In this document: positions 27,608-36,900 of the stretch, in pieces
Layout of the letters: the number at the start of each line of letters is the position of its first letter
Position numbering within the stretch: the stretch's first letter is position 1
Assembly: GCF_903866365.1 (NCBI RefSeq)
Contig: NZ_CAIPNF010000078.1
Span: 1 to 38,315, forward strand
DNA: 38,315 nucleotides
Direction: 5' to 3'
Origin: an uncultured Thiocystis sp.
GTDB lineage: Bacteria > Pseudomonadota > Gammaproteobacteria > Chromatiales > Chromatiaceae
Made by a program: the position numbers and the translations under genes
The notes under the pieces: model-generated
Databases searched by the model: none
What the model was told of the DNA's origin: nothing
Seen by the model: the letters and a program-made list of their open reading frames with translations, nothing else

Positions 27608-27994
27608 ATGAGCAGCCCGCGCGAAGACATCCTGTCGGCTATGCAGAGCATGGCGAGCGACATTCAGCCGATCATACCGCCATCCGGCGCCGCCCTCCCG
27701 CACATCACCGTCGATATTGGCGGAATCAAGGCCGGTCACCAAACGGTCTCGAATGAGGTCGGTAGGCATTCCGAGCTGATCGGTCATGAGACTGGACCCT
27801 CGCCGAAGGAACGCCGGCGCGACTACCAGCGCCGCAATATCCTACGGTTGGTTGGATTCCTCCTGCTGTTCATCGGCATCCTCCCGCTGTACCTCACCAA
27901 GCTATTCCCCAATGGCGCCAACGATCTTGCCCTGGGGATCGGGCTTGCCGCTCTGATCGCTGGGGTGATCATGACGGTGTACGAGGACGCCTGA
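27608..27994 (+). CDS. Unknown two-helix membrane protein
   Basis: The 128-residue protein has a soluble N-terminal part (about 1-80) with SSPREDILSAMQSMAS and a charged KERRRDYQRRN patch. Two hydrophobic helices follow (about 82-102 and 107-125) around a short NGAND loop. I do not recognise a family. A GGAG site lies just before the ATG at 27608, which I prefer over an upstream in-frame start because only the part from here looks protein-like. It sits between the repressor and the transfer genes of the ICE, so roles in exclusion, maintenance or signalling are possible but unsupported. Confidence 0.6.
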   Translation: MSSPREDILSAMQSMASDIQPIIPPSGAALPHITVDIGGIKAGHQTVSNEVGRHSELIGHETGPSPKERRRDYQRRNILRLVGFLLLFIGILPLYLTKLFPNGANDLALGIGLAALIAGVIMTVYEDA

Positions 27995-28014
27995 ATCGCG
28001 AGACACCCTCGCTT

Positions 28015-28047
28015 GAGGCGGTGGCCGATGAGGCAACTCACCGCCTC
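28015..28047 (+). terminator. GC-rich stem-loop downstream of the two-helix gene
   Basis: GAGGCGGTG (28015-28023) and CACCGCCTC (28039-28047) are perfect 9-bp arms around a 15-base loop, 20 bp after the stop. There is no T tract. The remaining gap to the convergent transglycosylase gene (28048-28314) shows no supportable gene. Confidence 0.4.
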
Positions 28048-28314
28048 CTACCAGCGGCCATGCGCGGACGACGCAGCGTCCCTGGCGCGTCGCGGCTTGG
28101 TGACACGCGCCGTTTCAGTCAGACGCCACCAGGTCTGAGTCACATGCGCGCGTCAGCGACGCCCCCGCTTTCCCGACCGACCGCCAGTCCGCGCGCGCCG
28201 TTCGCGCGAATGATGATCACAGCGATCACCTTTCACGGCTGCGCCCACCCTGCTACATCTCTATGCTGAGCACGATGCTTCCGGTCGGGGCGTGGACCAT
28301 GAGTTGACGCTCGG

Positions 28315-29016
28315 TCATGAGCCGGCCGACATCGCTCGGACCATCTTGAGCACGCTGCGCCCGTAGGCACGGGCGATGGCTTCGTTGTGCCAATGATGGT
28401 AACGCCCGACGCCCAGTTCCAGATCACCGGGGGCGGAGTGGATTGCGTCGACCAGGATGCCGGCGGCGATGTCCAGATTGGTGCGTGCATCCAGCAGTTG
28501 CGCCGGGTCGGCCACCTTGTCCCCATGCCAGCGCAGGTTGACCTGCATCAATCCCACGTCGATGGCCAGGGGGCGATGCCGGGCGGTCAGGCGCGCCAGC
28601 GCTTGGGCGGCCTCCGCGCGGGAACGATGGTATTGCGCTCCCGCCGGCCCGCGCAGGGTATAGGGCCAGGGCACGGAGGCGTGCGCTCCGGCGGCACGGC
28701 GCGACTCTTTTAACGCCACGCCATAGAGGAGCACGGGATCGAGTCCGTGACGGGCCGCGACCGCCGCCCAGACGGTGCCCTGCAGAAACGTCGTCGATCC
28801 GGCAGTCGACGCCAGGGTGGGCCGTGAATCCGCAGAGGGAGATTTGATCGGCGGCCGGGCGGTCGGCACGGGGGTGAGGATCGGGTGCGGTTCAAGACGC
28901 GTGGCCGGCGCCGGGGCCGCGCTAATGAGGCGGATTGACGGTTGGGCCTGAAGGGCGGTGGCACTCATGCCCAGCAGCAGGAACAGGGACGCGAACGAAT
29001 GAAGGGAAATGCGCAT
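28315..29016 (-). CDS. VirB1-like lytic transglycosylase
   Basis: The 233-residue exported protein has a signal peptide (ISLHSFASLFLLLGMSATALQAQ), a Pro-rich linker and then an SLT-type domain. The catalytic Glu lies in YGVALKESRRA, and IDVGLMQVNLRWHG is the GLMQ motif. NLDIAAGILVDAI and YHHWHNE follow. Such enzymes open peptidoglycan for conjugation machinery. It is transcribed opposite to the transfer block, from the 310-bp region that also holds the first AACGGTT-type site. The ATG at 29016 precedes the signal peptide directly. Confidence 0.9.
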   Translation of the reverse strand: MRISLHSFASLFLLLGMSATALQAQPSIRLISAAPAPATRLEPHPILTPVPTARPPIKSPSADSRPTLASTAGSTTFLQGTVWAAVAARHGLDPVLLYGVALKESRRAAGAHASVPWPYTLRGPAGAQYHRSRAEAAQALARLTARHRPLAIDVGLMQVNLRWHGDKVADPAQLLDARTNLDIAAGILVDAIHSAPGDLELGVGRYHHWHNEAIARAYGRSVLKMVRAMSAGS

Positions 29017-29105
29017 ACGTAAATCACTCGCGGTGTGAATGAATCCGGACGGGAGGCGTCCGTCAGGGCCGAGTCTATGCGAATGAACCGCCGTGCGTCG
29101 GCGGG

Positions 29106-29130
29106 AACGGTTCATGCCTCCCTGACCGTT
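29106..29130. promoter_or_regulatory. Candidate activator site 1 (AACGGTT-N12-ACCGTT)
   Basis: AACGGTT (29106-29112) and ACCGTT (29125-29130) form an inverted pair with 19-bp start-to-start spacing. The site is between the transglycosylase and AcaB-like genes, about 90 bp from the first and 197 bp from the second start. Further AACGGA/ACCGTT elements lie at 29152-29166. The same motif and spacing recur at 30156. The AACGG part resembles the AAYGS core of enterobacterial FlhDC boxes. Confidence 0.55.
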
Positions 29131-29326
29131 CGTCAATGAAAAGGCAAGGCGAACGGATTCACCGTTGCGCGTTGCGAGACCGGCAGGTCAACGGCACGAT
29201 GGCGTTGACACGCCACGCCCGGCCGTGACGGCGGGGGCGTCCAGACACCTGGATCCGTGCTGCACGAGGCGCGAGCGACCAACCGCGGCCTCCCCTTATT
29301 CGGCCTTCCTGGAGCAACGCCCTGCC

Positions 29327-30052
29327 ATGCCCATCGAGACGACGGCCACCGACACCCTCGCGCTCCTCGCACCGACTCAGCGACAGGAACTGGCGACCGA
29401 CGCCCAACCGCCGCGTCGTGCGGATCGTCCCTATCGCCATAGTCGCCCAGTCTTCGATCGCCGGGTGCGCCTTCACAGTGAATACGCGCGGCGACTGGTG
29501 AGCTTGCGCCAATTCCGCCCGACGATGACCGCGCTCTACGGCATCGATGTGATCCTGCGGCTCATCGCCACGGAAGCGGAGGCGGATCAGTTCGAGGCGA
29601 CGATTGCGCAGCGCCTGACCGTGCTGAGCGAGGCGCTGATGGCGGAACGCGAGCGCCTGCAGCGCCTCCTCGAACAGCATGACCTGGTGCAGGTGCGTCC
29701 GCGCTACACCCATCCGCTCGACCTGACGGTGCAGATCGCTTCCCCGCACATCGGCGCTTACACCAGTCTGATCGTCGCGTTGGATCAGTTGATGATGGCG
29801 ATCGACACCCTGTGGTTATCGGGGCTGCTCTCCAACAAGGCCCGTAGCACATCCCAAATCGAGTGGCGCAATGCGCTGGGCGGGGCCGGACAGAGCTTCA
29901 TCGCGCTGCATCGCCATGCCTACGCGGAAGCAGACCGGCGCGGACAGCGCGCGGCGGTCGATCGCGCCGTGCGGGAGGTCGTGACGATCGTCGGCGAAGG
30001 GGACGCGTCCGACCCGCAGGACTGGCCCCTGGACGAGGAACCGGTCGACTGA
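29327..30052 (+). CDS. AcaB-like / DUF1845 ICE protein (TIGR03761-like)
   Basis: The 241-residue protein contains VRLHSEYARRLV, a central helical region and YTHPLDLTVQIASPHIGAYTSLIVALDQLMMAIDTLWLSGLLSNKAR. This is the signature I associate with DUF1845 (PF08900), the family of the IncC plasmid regulator AcaB and of TIGR03761 ICE proteins. AcaB is known to activate conjugation genes together with AcaDC, so its presence near FlhDC-like genes fits a shared regulatory scheme. A GGAG lies 12 bases before the ATG. The DNA-binding role here is inferred from the family. Confidence 0.75.
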   Translation: MPIETTATDTLALLAPTQRQELATDAQPPRRADRPYRHSRPVFDRRVRLHSEYARRLVSLRQFRPTMTALYGIDVILRLIATEAEADQFEATIAQRLTVLSEALMAERERLQRLLEQHDLVQVRPRYTHPLDLTVQIASPHIGAYTSLIVALDQLMMAIDTLWLSGLLSNKARSTSQIEWRNALGGAGQSFIALHRHAYAEADRRGQRAAVDRAVREVVTIVGEGDASDPQDWPLDEEPVD

Positions 30053-30155
30053 AGGGGGCGATGGTTCTGGATCTGCCGGCAAGGAAGGTCCGCCGCGTCA
30101 GCGGCGTTTAGAGCGGGTGGAGATCCTTCATCCAGCACGATCATGGACCGCTGGA

Positions 30156-30180
30156 AACGGTTAAAAACGCGATCACCGTT
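30156..30180. promoter_or_regulatory. Candidate activator site 2 (AACGGTT-N12-ACCGTT)
   Basis: AACGGTT (30156-30162) and ACCGTT (30175-30180) have exactly the spacing of site 1. Downstream of the first half is TAAAAACG, which loosely resembles the AAATARCG part of an FlhDC half-box. A further GACGGTTTTT follows at 30191-30200. It is about 100 bp upstream of the DUF2857 gene. Confidence 0.55.
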
Positions 30181-30276
30181 GTCAGTTCCAGACGGTTTTT
30201 CCGCTCGCTATGATGACGCCGTTCACAGTGACATGGCTTGGTTCAACAGATCCTGATGGCATTCGGAGAGGTTTCG

Positions 30277-30924
30277 GTGGAAAAACACAACCCATCGCTG
30301 TTCATCCTGCAATATGCGACGCAACAGATGCATGACGGCAACTACGACGTCGCCTTGAATTTGGGATTTGACTGGGCGGAAATTCGGATCCTGGAATCGC
30401 TCTCACTTCAGGACTTTCATTGGCTGAAGACGCTGAGTGCATCGTTCATTGAATTTGAGGTCCGCATCAACCATGCGCAAACCCGGCTGGCTTTGCAGCG
30501 ACTCACCGAACAACAGCACGCCCAGGCCCTCCAGGCGCAACTGTTGGTGGCCGGCGCCCCCCGCCACCTGATGAGCCATCTCTACGGCTGGATCCCGCAA
30601 CAGTACCGCTGTCAACGCAAGCTCCTGCAACTCGATGACGCCTTCCCCAACGGCGGGCGCCCGGTCAATCCGACGCTGAATGAGGAGGAGGCGATCCTGA
30701 GCCACTGGGAGCGGCTGGCTGACCTGGCGCTGCCCGAACGCTATCTGCAGACGGCGCTCGCCGTCCAGGTCAGCGTGCGCCAGGTCTGCCGCGCACTCAG
30801 TTTACGCGACGAACGTGAGCATGAAGCCCTGACCGTCGCGCCCACCCTGCACGGGCGCGCGGTGACACCGACCGGCACGGCCCCGCGTCATCGATCCCGT
30901 CCCCTGGTCGCGGCCTTGGCCTGA
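30277..30924 (+). CDS. DUF2857 family ICE protein
   Basis: The 215-residue protein has MHDGNYDVALNLGFDWAEIRIL near the start and later HLYGWIPQQYRCQRKLLQL...NGGRP, the FG(L/W)...ARRxLL...GRP pattern of DUF2857, a family found mainly in ICEs and genomic islands. The later half resembles a helix-turn-helix, so a regulator is likely. I chose GTG 30277 because a strong GGAGAGG (30265-30271) lies five bases upstream; in-frame starts at 30238 or 30256 are less well supported. It is preceded by candidate site 2. Confidence 0.7.
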   Translation: MEKHNPSLFILQYATQQMHDGNYDVALNLGFDWAEIRILESLSLQDFHWLKTLSASFIEFEVRINHAQTRLALQRLTEQQHAQALQAQLLVAGAPRHLMSHLYGWIPQQYRCQRKLLQLDDAFPNGGRPVNPTLNEEEAILSHWERLADLALPERYLQTALAVQVSVRQVCRALSLRDEREHEALTVAPTLHGRAVTPTGTAPRHRSRPLVAALA

Positions 30925-31025
30925 ACCGTAATCGCGGCGCCGTTTCGGCGCGCCATGCTGGATCATCGCCCCGCCGGCTCAGCCACGGGGTGGTCTTCTC
31001 TATCCCCTTCTGGAGTGTTTGAGCC

Positions 31026-31424
31026 GTGCAGCAGGCCATTCTGGCGTTGATCGACCGGCTCGGCGGCGGCGTGTCGTTCGTCGAATTGGGCCAGTCCATC
31101 GCGGGCTTCGCCGGTGAGCGCGATTGTCTGCTCAACGCGCACCTGATCGTCTGGCAGGGCGTGTCCGAGGCGGCGATCACCGCCCTGAACGCGCTTCAAC
31201 ACAGCCGCCAGATCGTCTTTCTGCCCTGCACCGCGCTGGTGTATGTTATTGATGGAAAAACGCTGCGCCTGCCGATCGCCAAGCGGCGCGACCATCCCTA
31301 CCAGCGCCCCGCCTGGTATCCGGTCACCCTCTCGACACCCGCGCAACTGGTGGCACACACCTCACCGTTGCAACAGGCACGACGTACCGGGCGCGGCCTG
31401 GCCGATGCACCCCGCCCGTCCTAA
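31026..31424 (+). CDS. Unknown ICE protein upstream of traF
   Basis: The 132-residue protein starts at GTG 31026 after a GGAG site. Residues 1-60 look helical (IDRLGGGVSFVELGQSI, and VSEAAITALNALQ) like a small winged-helix domain. The middle has beta-rich IVFLPCTALVYVIDGKTLRLPIAKRRDHPYQRPAWYPVTL. No family was recognised. It overlaps the front of the traF frame by 20 bp, so it belongs to the transfer operon. Confidence 0.6.
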   Translation: MQQAILALIDRLGGGVSFVELGQSIAGFAGERDCLLNAHLIVWQGVSEAAITALNALQHSRQIVFLPCTALVYVIDGKTLRLPIAKRRDHPYQRPAWYPVTLSTPAQLVAHTSPLQQARRTGRGLADAPRPS

Positions 31425-32427
31425 GCCCCGTCAGCACCCGTGGCGGCGGACTCGGCTCGCCCTGGCGCTCAGTGGTGTGGTCCTGGCGGCCCCCGCGCAG
31501 GAGGCCCCCCGCTTCTATGAGCGCGCGGCGGAAGGTTGGTTCTGGTACCAAACCGAGCCCCCGGTCCAGCCGCCGGCTCCCGCGCCGATCGAACCCAAAC
31601 CGCCACCGGTGGTGGTCCCCCAACCGCCGGCGCCACCGTCCATCGCGGCAGAGGCGCCCGCACCGCCCCCACTCTCGGCGGCCTGGCTGCGCACCCATCT
31701 GGAGCAGTATCAGCTCCAGGCGATCGACGACCCCAGTCCGACGAACGTCGCGCTTTATCTCTATCTGCAAAAGCTCGCGCTCGATAAAGCCTCACGCTTC
31801 ACCGATGCCTTCCAGCGCGTCGTACAGAGCGATCCCGCACTGGATGAAACCACCCGCCATCCGATGGGAAACTATGCCAACCTCCTGAATCGCCTGGCCG
31901 GCCAACAGCGCGACCGCGTGCTCCAAGCCCTCGCCGGGCAGGTCGGGATCTGGTTCTTCTATCGCGCCGACTGCCCCTACTGCGCGGCGCAAGCCCCGGT
32001 GTTGAGCATGCTGGCGCAATCCACGGGCTTCACGATCCAGGCCATCGCCCTCGATGGCCGCCCGCTGCCCCAGGGACGGTTTCCCGACTTTCGTCCCGAT
32101 GCCGGCCAGGCCGCCCGGCTGGGCGTCGTGTCGACCCCGGCGCTATTCCTGGTGCGCCCGCCCGACGGGATGGCTCCCCTCGCTCAAGGGCTGCTGTCGC
32201 GCACCGATCTCCAGCAGCGCATCGTCCTGGCCGCCCACGAGGCGGGCTGGATCGATGCGGCCACCTATGCCCGAACCAAACCCGGGGTGGCCGCGCAGCG
32301 GCTGGACGATGCTTTCGATGCCCCCCTCGACGTCCCCGAGGATCCCGCCGTTTTTCTTGACCTGCTGCGGGCGCGGGCGATCGGCACCGACCCGCTGCCA
32401 CCCGACGCGGCCATCACCTTCCCGTAA
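31405..32427 (+). CDS. traF: TraF, type IV secretion pilus-assembly protein with thioredoxin fold
   Basis: The 340-residue exported protein has an N-terminal signal (RLALALSGVVLAAPAQEA) and a long Pro-rich linker (about 52-90). The C-terminal thioredoxin domain includes GIWFFYRADCPYCAAQAPVL, with a redox CPYC at 190-193, and the cis-Pro region GVVSTPALFLV. F-plasmid TraF lacks the CxxC, so this version may be an active oxidoreductase serving disulfide-rich pilus proteins. The ATG at 31405 has a poor ribosome site and may rely on coupling to the upstream gene, which it overlaps. traH follows 12 bp downstream. Confidence 0.88.
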   Translation: MHPARPKPRQHPWRRTRLALALSGVVLAAPAQEAPRFYERAAEGWFWYQTEPPVQPPAPAPIEPKPPPVVVPQPPAPPSIAAEAPAPPPLSAAWLRTHLEQYQLQAIDDPSPTNVALYLYLQKLALDKASRFTDAFQRVVQSDPALDETTRHPMGNYANLLNRLAGQQRDRVLQALAGQVGIWFFYRADCPYCAAQAPVLSMLAQSTGFTIQAIALDGRPLPQGRFPDFRPDAGQAARLGVVSTPALFLVRPPDGMAPLAQGLLSRTDLQQRIVLAAHEAGWIDAATYARTKPGVAAQRLDDAFDAPLDVPEDPAVFLDLLRARAIGTDPLPPDAAITFP

Positions 32428-32439
32428 CCGAGGTCTCCC

Positions 32440-33888
32440 ATGCGTTGCGCACACCGCCGGCCCGAGTGGCTGCTGGTCTCACTCCTCCTTCTGCCGCTGC
32501 TCGCCACGCCGCCGGCACACGCCAGCCTGAACGCGGAAATGGATCGCCTGTTCGGCACCCTGGTCAATGTCACGGACCCTTCCGCACACCTCGGCCAGCG
32601 CCGCGGCGTGCTCTCCGGGGGCTCGCTCGTGGCGCGCAATCGCCTCGTCGACGTGCATCCGATCACCCTCGTCCCGCCGTCGTTTCAGGCCGGCTGCGGG
32701 GGCATCGATGCCTTCGGCGGCTCGTTCTCCTTTATCAACGCCGAACAGTTCACCAACCTGTTGCGTTCGATTGCCGCCAATGCCGGCGGCTATGCCTTCC
32801 AGCTCGCGCTCTCCGTGATGGCCCCCAGCGCCGCCCAGATCATTGAGCAGTTGCAGAAGAAGGTCGCGCAGTTGAACGCCCTGGCCGCCAATTCCTGTCA
32901 GCTCGCCCAAGGGCTGGTCAACGATGCGGCCTCGGCGCTGACCGGAAAACGCGAGGGCGAAGCCAGCCTGCTGGCGGATTGGCATGACCTGGGCGATGTC
33001 TTCGAGAACCGCTCGACGGTGACCGGCAAAGGACCGCTGGAAACGCTGTATGAGCAGGCGCCCGCCGCCGCCGCGCAGCAATTCGAGGGCAATCTGGTAT
33101 GGAAGGCCCTGACCGATCAGACGGCGCAGAGCTGGTACGCCCATGGCGATCAAGATCTGCTGGAGGCGCTGATGAGCCTGACCGGCAGTCTCATTGTCGG
33201 CACGGCCGCCGGCGGACTCCAGGCCAGCCCCGATGGCGGACAGAATCTGCCGACCACCGTGCTCGACGCCACCCTCACGGTTAGTGACCTGCTGAACGGC
33301 AGCGGTGACGGCGCCCTGCAAAGCGTCCTGATCTGGCGCTGCGCCTCGCTCAGTGAGTGTCGCAGCCCGACCAAGGCGGCGACCACCTTGCAGGGCATGA
33401 TCCCGCGCGTGCGCAATCTGCTGATCGGCGACGTCTCCGGGGCGGGGCTGATCCGGAAATTCGTGCTGGGCGTCGAGGAACTCTCCGCCGAGGAGAAGGG
33501 TTTCATGGAGCATGCGCCCTGGGGCCTGGGCGGGGCCATTCGCACCCTCGCCCGTCAGGAACCCGGCATGGCGCTCGCCTTCGCCGAGCGCGCCGCGCCG
33601 ATCATCGCGATCGAAATGGTGCAGGTTATGGTCCGCGACGCGCTCAACAGCGTGCGTCTGGTCGTCGGCCAATTGCTGCACACCCATACCACGGCACTGC
33701 TGCAACACCTGGACGCGGTGCGTCAGGACATCTGGAGCGAATACGACACCCTGGCCGCCCGCTACGGCAATCCCAACGAACTCCTGGACAGCTACCGCAC
33801 CCTGCTCGCGCTCTACAAGGCACCGAGCTATCTCGATGTGATGCAGGCCCAGGAGACGCCTGGCGATGCCGAGACGAGCCATGACTGA
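32440..33888 (+). CDS. traH: TraH, F-type pilus assembly protein
   Basis: The 482-residue exported protein has a signal peptide (LLVSLLLLPLLATPPAHA) and the TraH hallmark AGCGGIDAFGGSFSFINAEQF near residue 85. LVWKALTDQTAQSWY and RVRNLLIGDVSGAG follow. TraH is required for pilus assembly and sits in the periplasm with TraF, TraW, TrbC and TraG. traF-traH-traG is the usual order in F, SXT and IncC-like systems. traG starts 38 bp after its stop, with a 14-codon mini-frame between. Confidence 0.93.
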   Translation: MRCAHRRPEWLLVSLLLLPLLATPPAHASLNAEMDRLFGTLVNVTDPSAHLGQRRGVLSGGSLVARNRLVDVHPITLVPPSFQAGCGGIDAFGGSFSFINAEQFTNLLRSIAANAGGYAFQLALSVMAPSAAQIIEQLQKKVAQLNALAANSCQLAQGLVNDAASALTGKREGEASLLADWHDLGDVFENRSTVTGKGPLETLYEQAPAAAAQQFEGNLVWKALTDQTAQSWYAHGDQDLLEALMSLTGSLIVGTAAGGLQASPDGGQNLPTTVLDATLTVSDLLNGSGDGALQSVLIWRCASLSECRSPTKAATTLQGMIPRVRNLLIGDVSGAGLIRKFVLGVEELSAEEKGFMEHAPWGLGGAIRTLARQEPGMALAFAERAAPIIAIEMVQVMVRDALNSVRLVVGQLLHTHTTALLQHLDAVRQDIWSEYDTLAARYGNPNELLDSYRTLLALYKAPSYLDVMQAQETPGDAETSHD

Positions 33889-33925
33889 GCGCCACGTCGT
33901 GTTTCACCGCCAGGACGCGCACTGA
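33881..33925 (+). CDS. 14-codon mini-frame bridging traH and traG
   Basis: An ATG overlapping the traH stop region opens a 14-codon frame whose TGA (33923-33925) lies one base before the traG ATG. Such arrangements can carry ribosomes from one gene to the next. The peptide has no recognisable features and may be incidental. Confidence 0.2.
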   Translation: MTERHVVFHRQDAH

Positions 33926-33926
33926 T

Positions 33927-36900
33927 ATGTGGACGATCTATTCCATCGGCGATCCCGTCTTTCTCCAGCAGGTGCTCAACGCGGTGGCCATGCTCTTCGC
34001 CTCCGCCAGTTTCCTGCAGTTTGTCAGCATCGGCTTTCTGCTCGGCCTCCTGATCGTCGCCTTCCAGGGGCTCCTGCAGGGCGCTCAGAGCATCCGGTTT
34101 CAAAGCATCCTGGTGTCGTTCGTGCTCTATTCGCTGCTGTTCGTGCCGACGGTGTCGGTCACCATCGAGGGCGCCTATTCGGGCTCGGCGCGCGTCGTCG
34201 ATCAGGTGCCCCTCGGTCCGGCGGTGGTCGGCGCCACGGTGTCGAATCTCGGCTATGGCCTCACGCGTCTGTTCGAGCAAGCCTTCGCCACCCCGACCCT
34301 GACCGAGCATGGCTATGTCGATGCCCTGCAAGTGCTGGCGACGGTGCGCAAAACCGCGCTCTCGCGCCTGACGACCGGCGAGGCCAACAGTCCGACCCCC
34401 GGCGCTGATGTCGAGCAGTCCTGGCTCAATTATGTGGCCGACTGCGTGCTCTATGGCGTGGATCGCCAGATCAACGGGGCAACCATGGATGCCATGCTGA
34501 AGGCGACGACACTGGATGAGGCGCTGCAAACGCCGATCGTCACCGGCACGACGGAAGTGATGCTCGGCCTGACGCGCGAGACCCTGACCTGCGTGGCGGC
34601 CTATACCAAGCTCCGTGATTACACCACCGTGCAGTTCCTGCCCAAATTCAAGCAGGCGCTGGCGACCAAGCTCGGCACCGGGACGGCGGCGGTGGACGCG
34701 CGCGTGAACGGCGCACTCACCGCCCTCGCGACGAGTGCGGTCGATGCCCAGCAGTACATGACCATGGCCGCGCTCCTGCCGATGGTCGAGAAGGGGGTGG
34801 TCCAGCACTACCGCAACCTGGGCGATCAGGCGGCGGCGACCCAGACCAGCCAGGCGATCCAGCAGCGCAACAGTCAGTGGGCGACCGAGCAGAATCTGTT
34901 CGTCGCCATCATGAAGCCGATGATGGTCTATTTCGAGGGCTTCATTTTTGCCATCGGCCCCTTCATGGCCTTTGCGATCGGGCTGGGGCCGCTGGGGGTG
35001 TCGATGGTCGGGAAGTATCTCCTGTTCGGGTTGTGGATCCAGTTGTGGATGCCCATCCTGGCGATCTCCAACCTGTATCTGATCCTGGTGTCACAACGCG
35101 CGTTCGAGGCACTGGCGACCCAGAATGGCGCCGTCCTGCCCTCATTCCGCGCCTTGTACGAGAGCGATCTGCTGTTACAGACCTATCTGGGCACGGCGGG
35201 GATGCTGATCGCCTCGACCCCCGCCATCAGTCTGATGCTCATCTATGGCAGCGCCATCACCGCCACCCATCTGGCCGGGCGGCTGCAGGGCGCCGATCAC
35301 ATCAATGAGAAGCTCACCGCACCGGATGTGTTGCAGCCGGGGGCGGCCAGCACCACCGGCCCGCTGCTCCAGACCACTGCCTTGGGCGGCACGCACGCAC
35401 CCGGTGCACAGGGGATGGTCTGGTCGTTCAAGGCCGGGCAGTCGGCGCAGGCGACGTTGAAATCCGCCGCGGTGAGTGCGGAGCAGGCGCAGGCGAGCTT
35501 CCAGTCCGCCTTCGGCCAGGCGTTTGCGCAGTCGGCGCAGGCGAACCACCAGACGGCCACGCAGTATGCGCTCACGCACACGGCGGATGCGACCTACAGC
35601 CAGGCCCATGCGGCGGTGACTGGGGCGGCGGAAGAGTTGTCGCGACGGTTCAGTGATTCCGGTCTCTCGACCAGCGACATGAGCACCCTGCTCAGTGCTG
35701 GACTGAAAGGCACCCTGGCTGGCCAAAGTTCCAAGTCTGTCGCGGAGGACCTGGCGGGAGACATCAAAACAACGCACGGGTCTTCCTCTGGCCTGGCGGG
35801 CAATCTGGCCGGGCAGATCAGTCAGAAGCATGGCGTTTCTGACACTCAGGCCACTGAGATCGGCCTGGCGATCGCCCACCGAGCGGCGACCGAGCAGAGC
35901 TTGAGAAGCAACTTCAACGAAGGACTGGCACGTGGCTTTGCGGAACAGCGGGGTGACCAGTACACGACGGGGCTGAACCAGAACGACACCACCCAGTTGA
36001 CCCGCAGCGCCCAGAATGTCCTGAGCACCTCACGGTCCTATGAACAGGCGGCAACCTTTGCACGTTCGGTCGGCACCGACACCAGTTATAACGCCATCGA
36101 AACGTCCGGCATGCTGCGCGCCAACCCGGCGATGATGGCACGCCTGGAGCACGCGATCGATCGTTTTGGCCTAGCCGGCGATGTGGCGCAACAAGCCGAC
36201 ACCCTCCTGGCGGGTGGCGTGGTAGGCGATCCCGCGCAGGCGCGGGCGATTGCTGGCATGGGCCTGCTGATGGGTGTCTATGGCGGGTCGCGGGCCGACA
36301 CGATGACCCTGGGAGAACAGCAGCAGGCGGAAACGTCGGCGATGGAGGTCTATTCGGGCCTGCTTGGCGTCAAGATTCCCGAGGGGATCGATCCCCAGGT
36401 CAATGCATCCCTGGTCACCCAGGCACCATCATTTGGCAAGGTTCGCGCTGACGTGGGCGCGGCGGGCTTGCACGATACCCGCCCGGCCGTCAGCGCCGGC
36501 CTGGGGGCCATGCGGGTCAATGCCGATGGCACGATCACACACGTGGACAACGGGCAAGCCTCCGTGGCGTCATTCAATGCCGGGGCCAGGCAGGCAGTGG
36601 TCGATCAAGGCGTCATCCAGGCGAATCAGCTGCGCGCCGAGCAGCAGGCGCACCTCTCGGATGACCTCACGTACCGCGCGCAGTTGCCGACCCCGGCCGC
36701 CAGGATCGCACAGGAACAGGTCGGCGGTCTGATGATGAAACTGGGTGAGTCCGGTGCACTGGTCCACGCCGGCCTCGGCGGCGTCGTGGACGACACCACC
36801 TCAGCCGCCGCTGCCGCTTACGCCTACGGCCAGACTTTGTTGGCCGGGGACGGTTGGGAAGCCGCCCAACAGGCCGGACGGGAGGCCGCCGGCAGTGAAC

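Noticed and set aside
27481-27680. Ten-base direct repeat ATCATACCGC at 27481 and 27671
   Set aside because: Too short, and one copy is inside a coding region; likely chance.
32479-33882. Long minus-strand frame opposite traH
   Set aside because: Antisense shadow of a clear traH gene.
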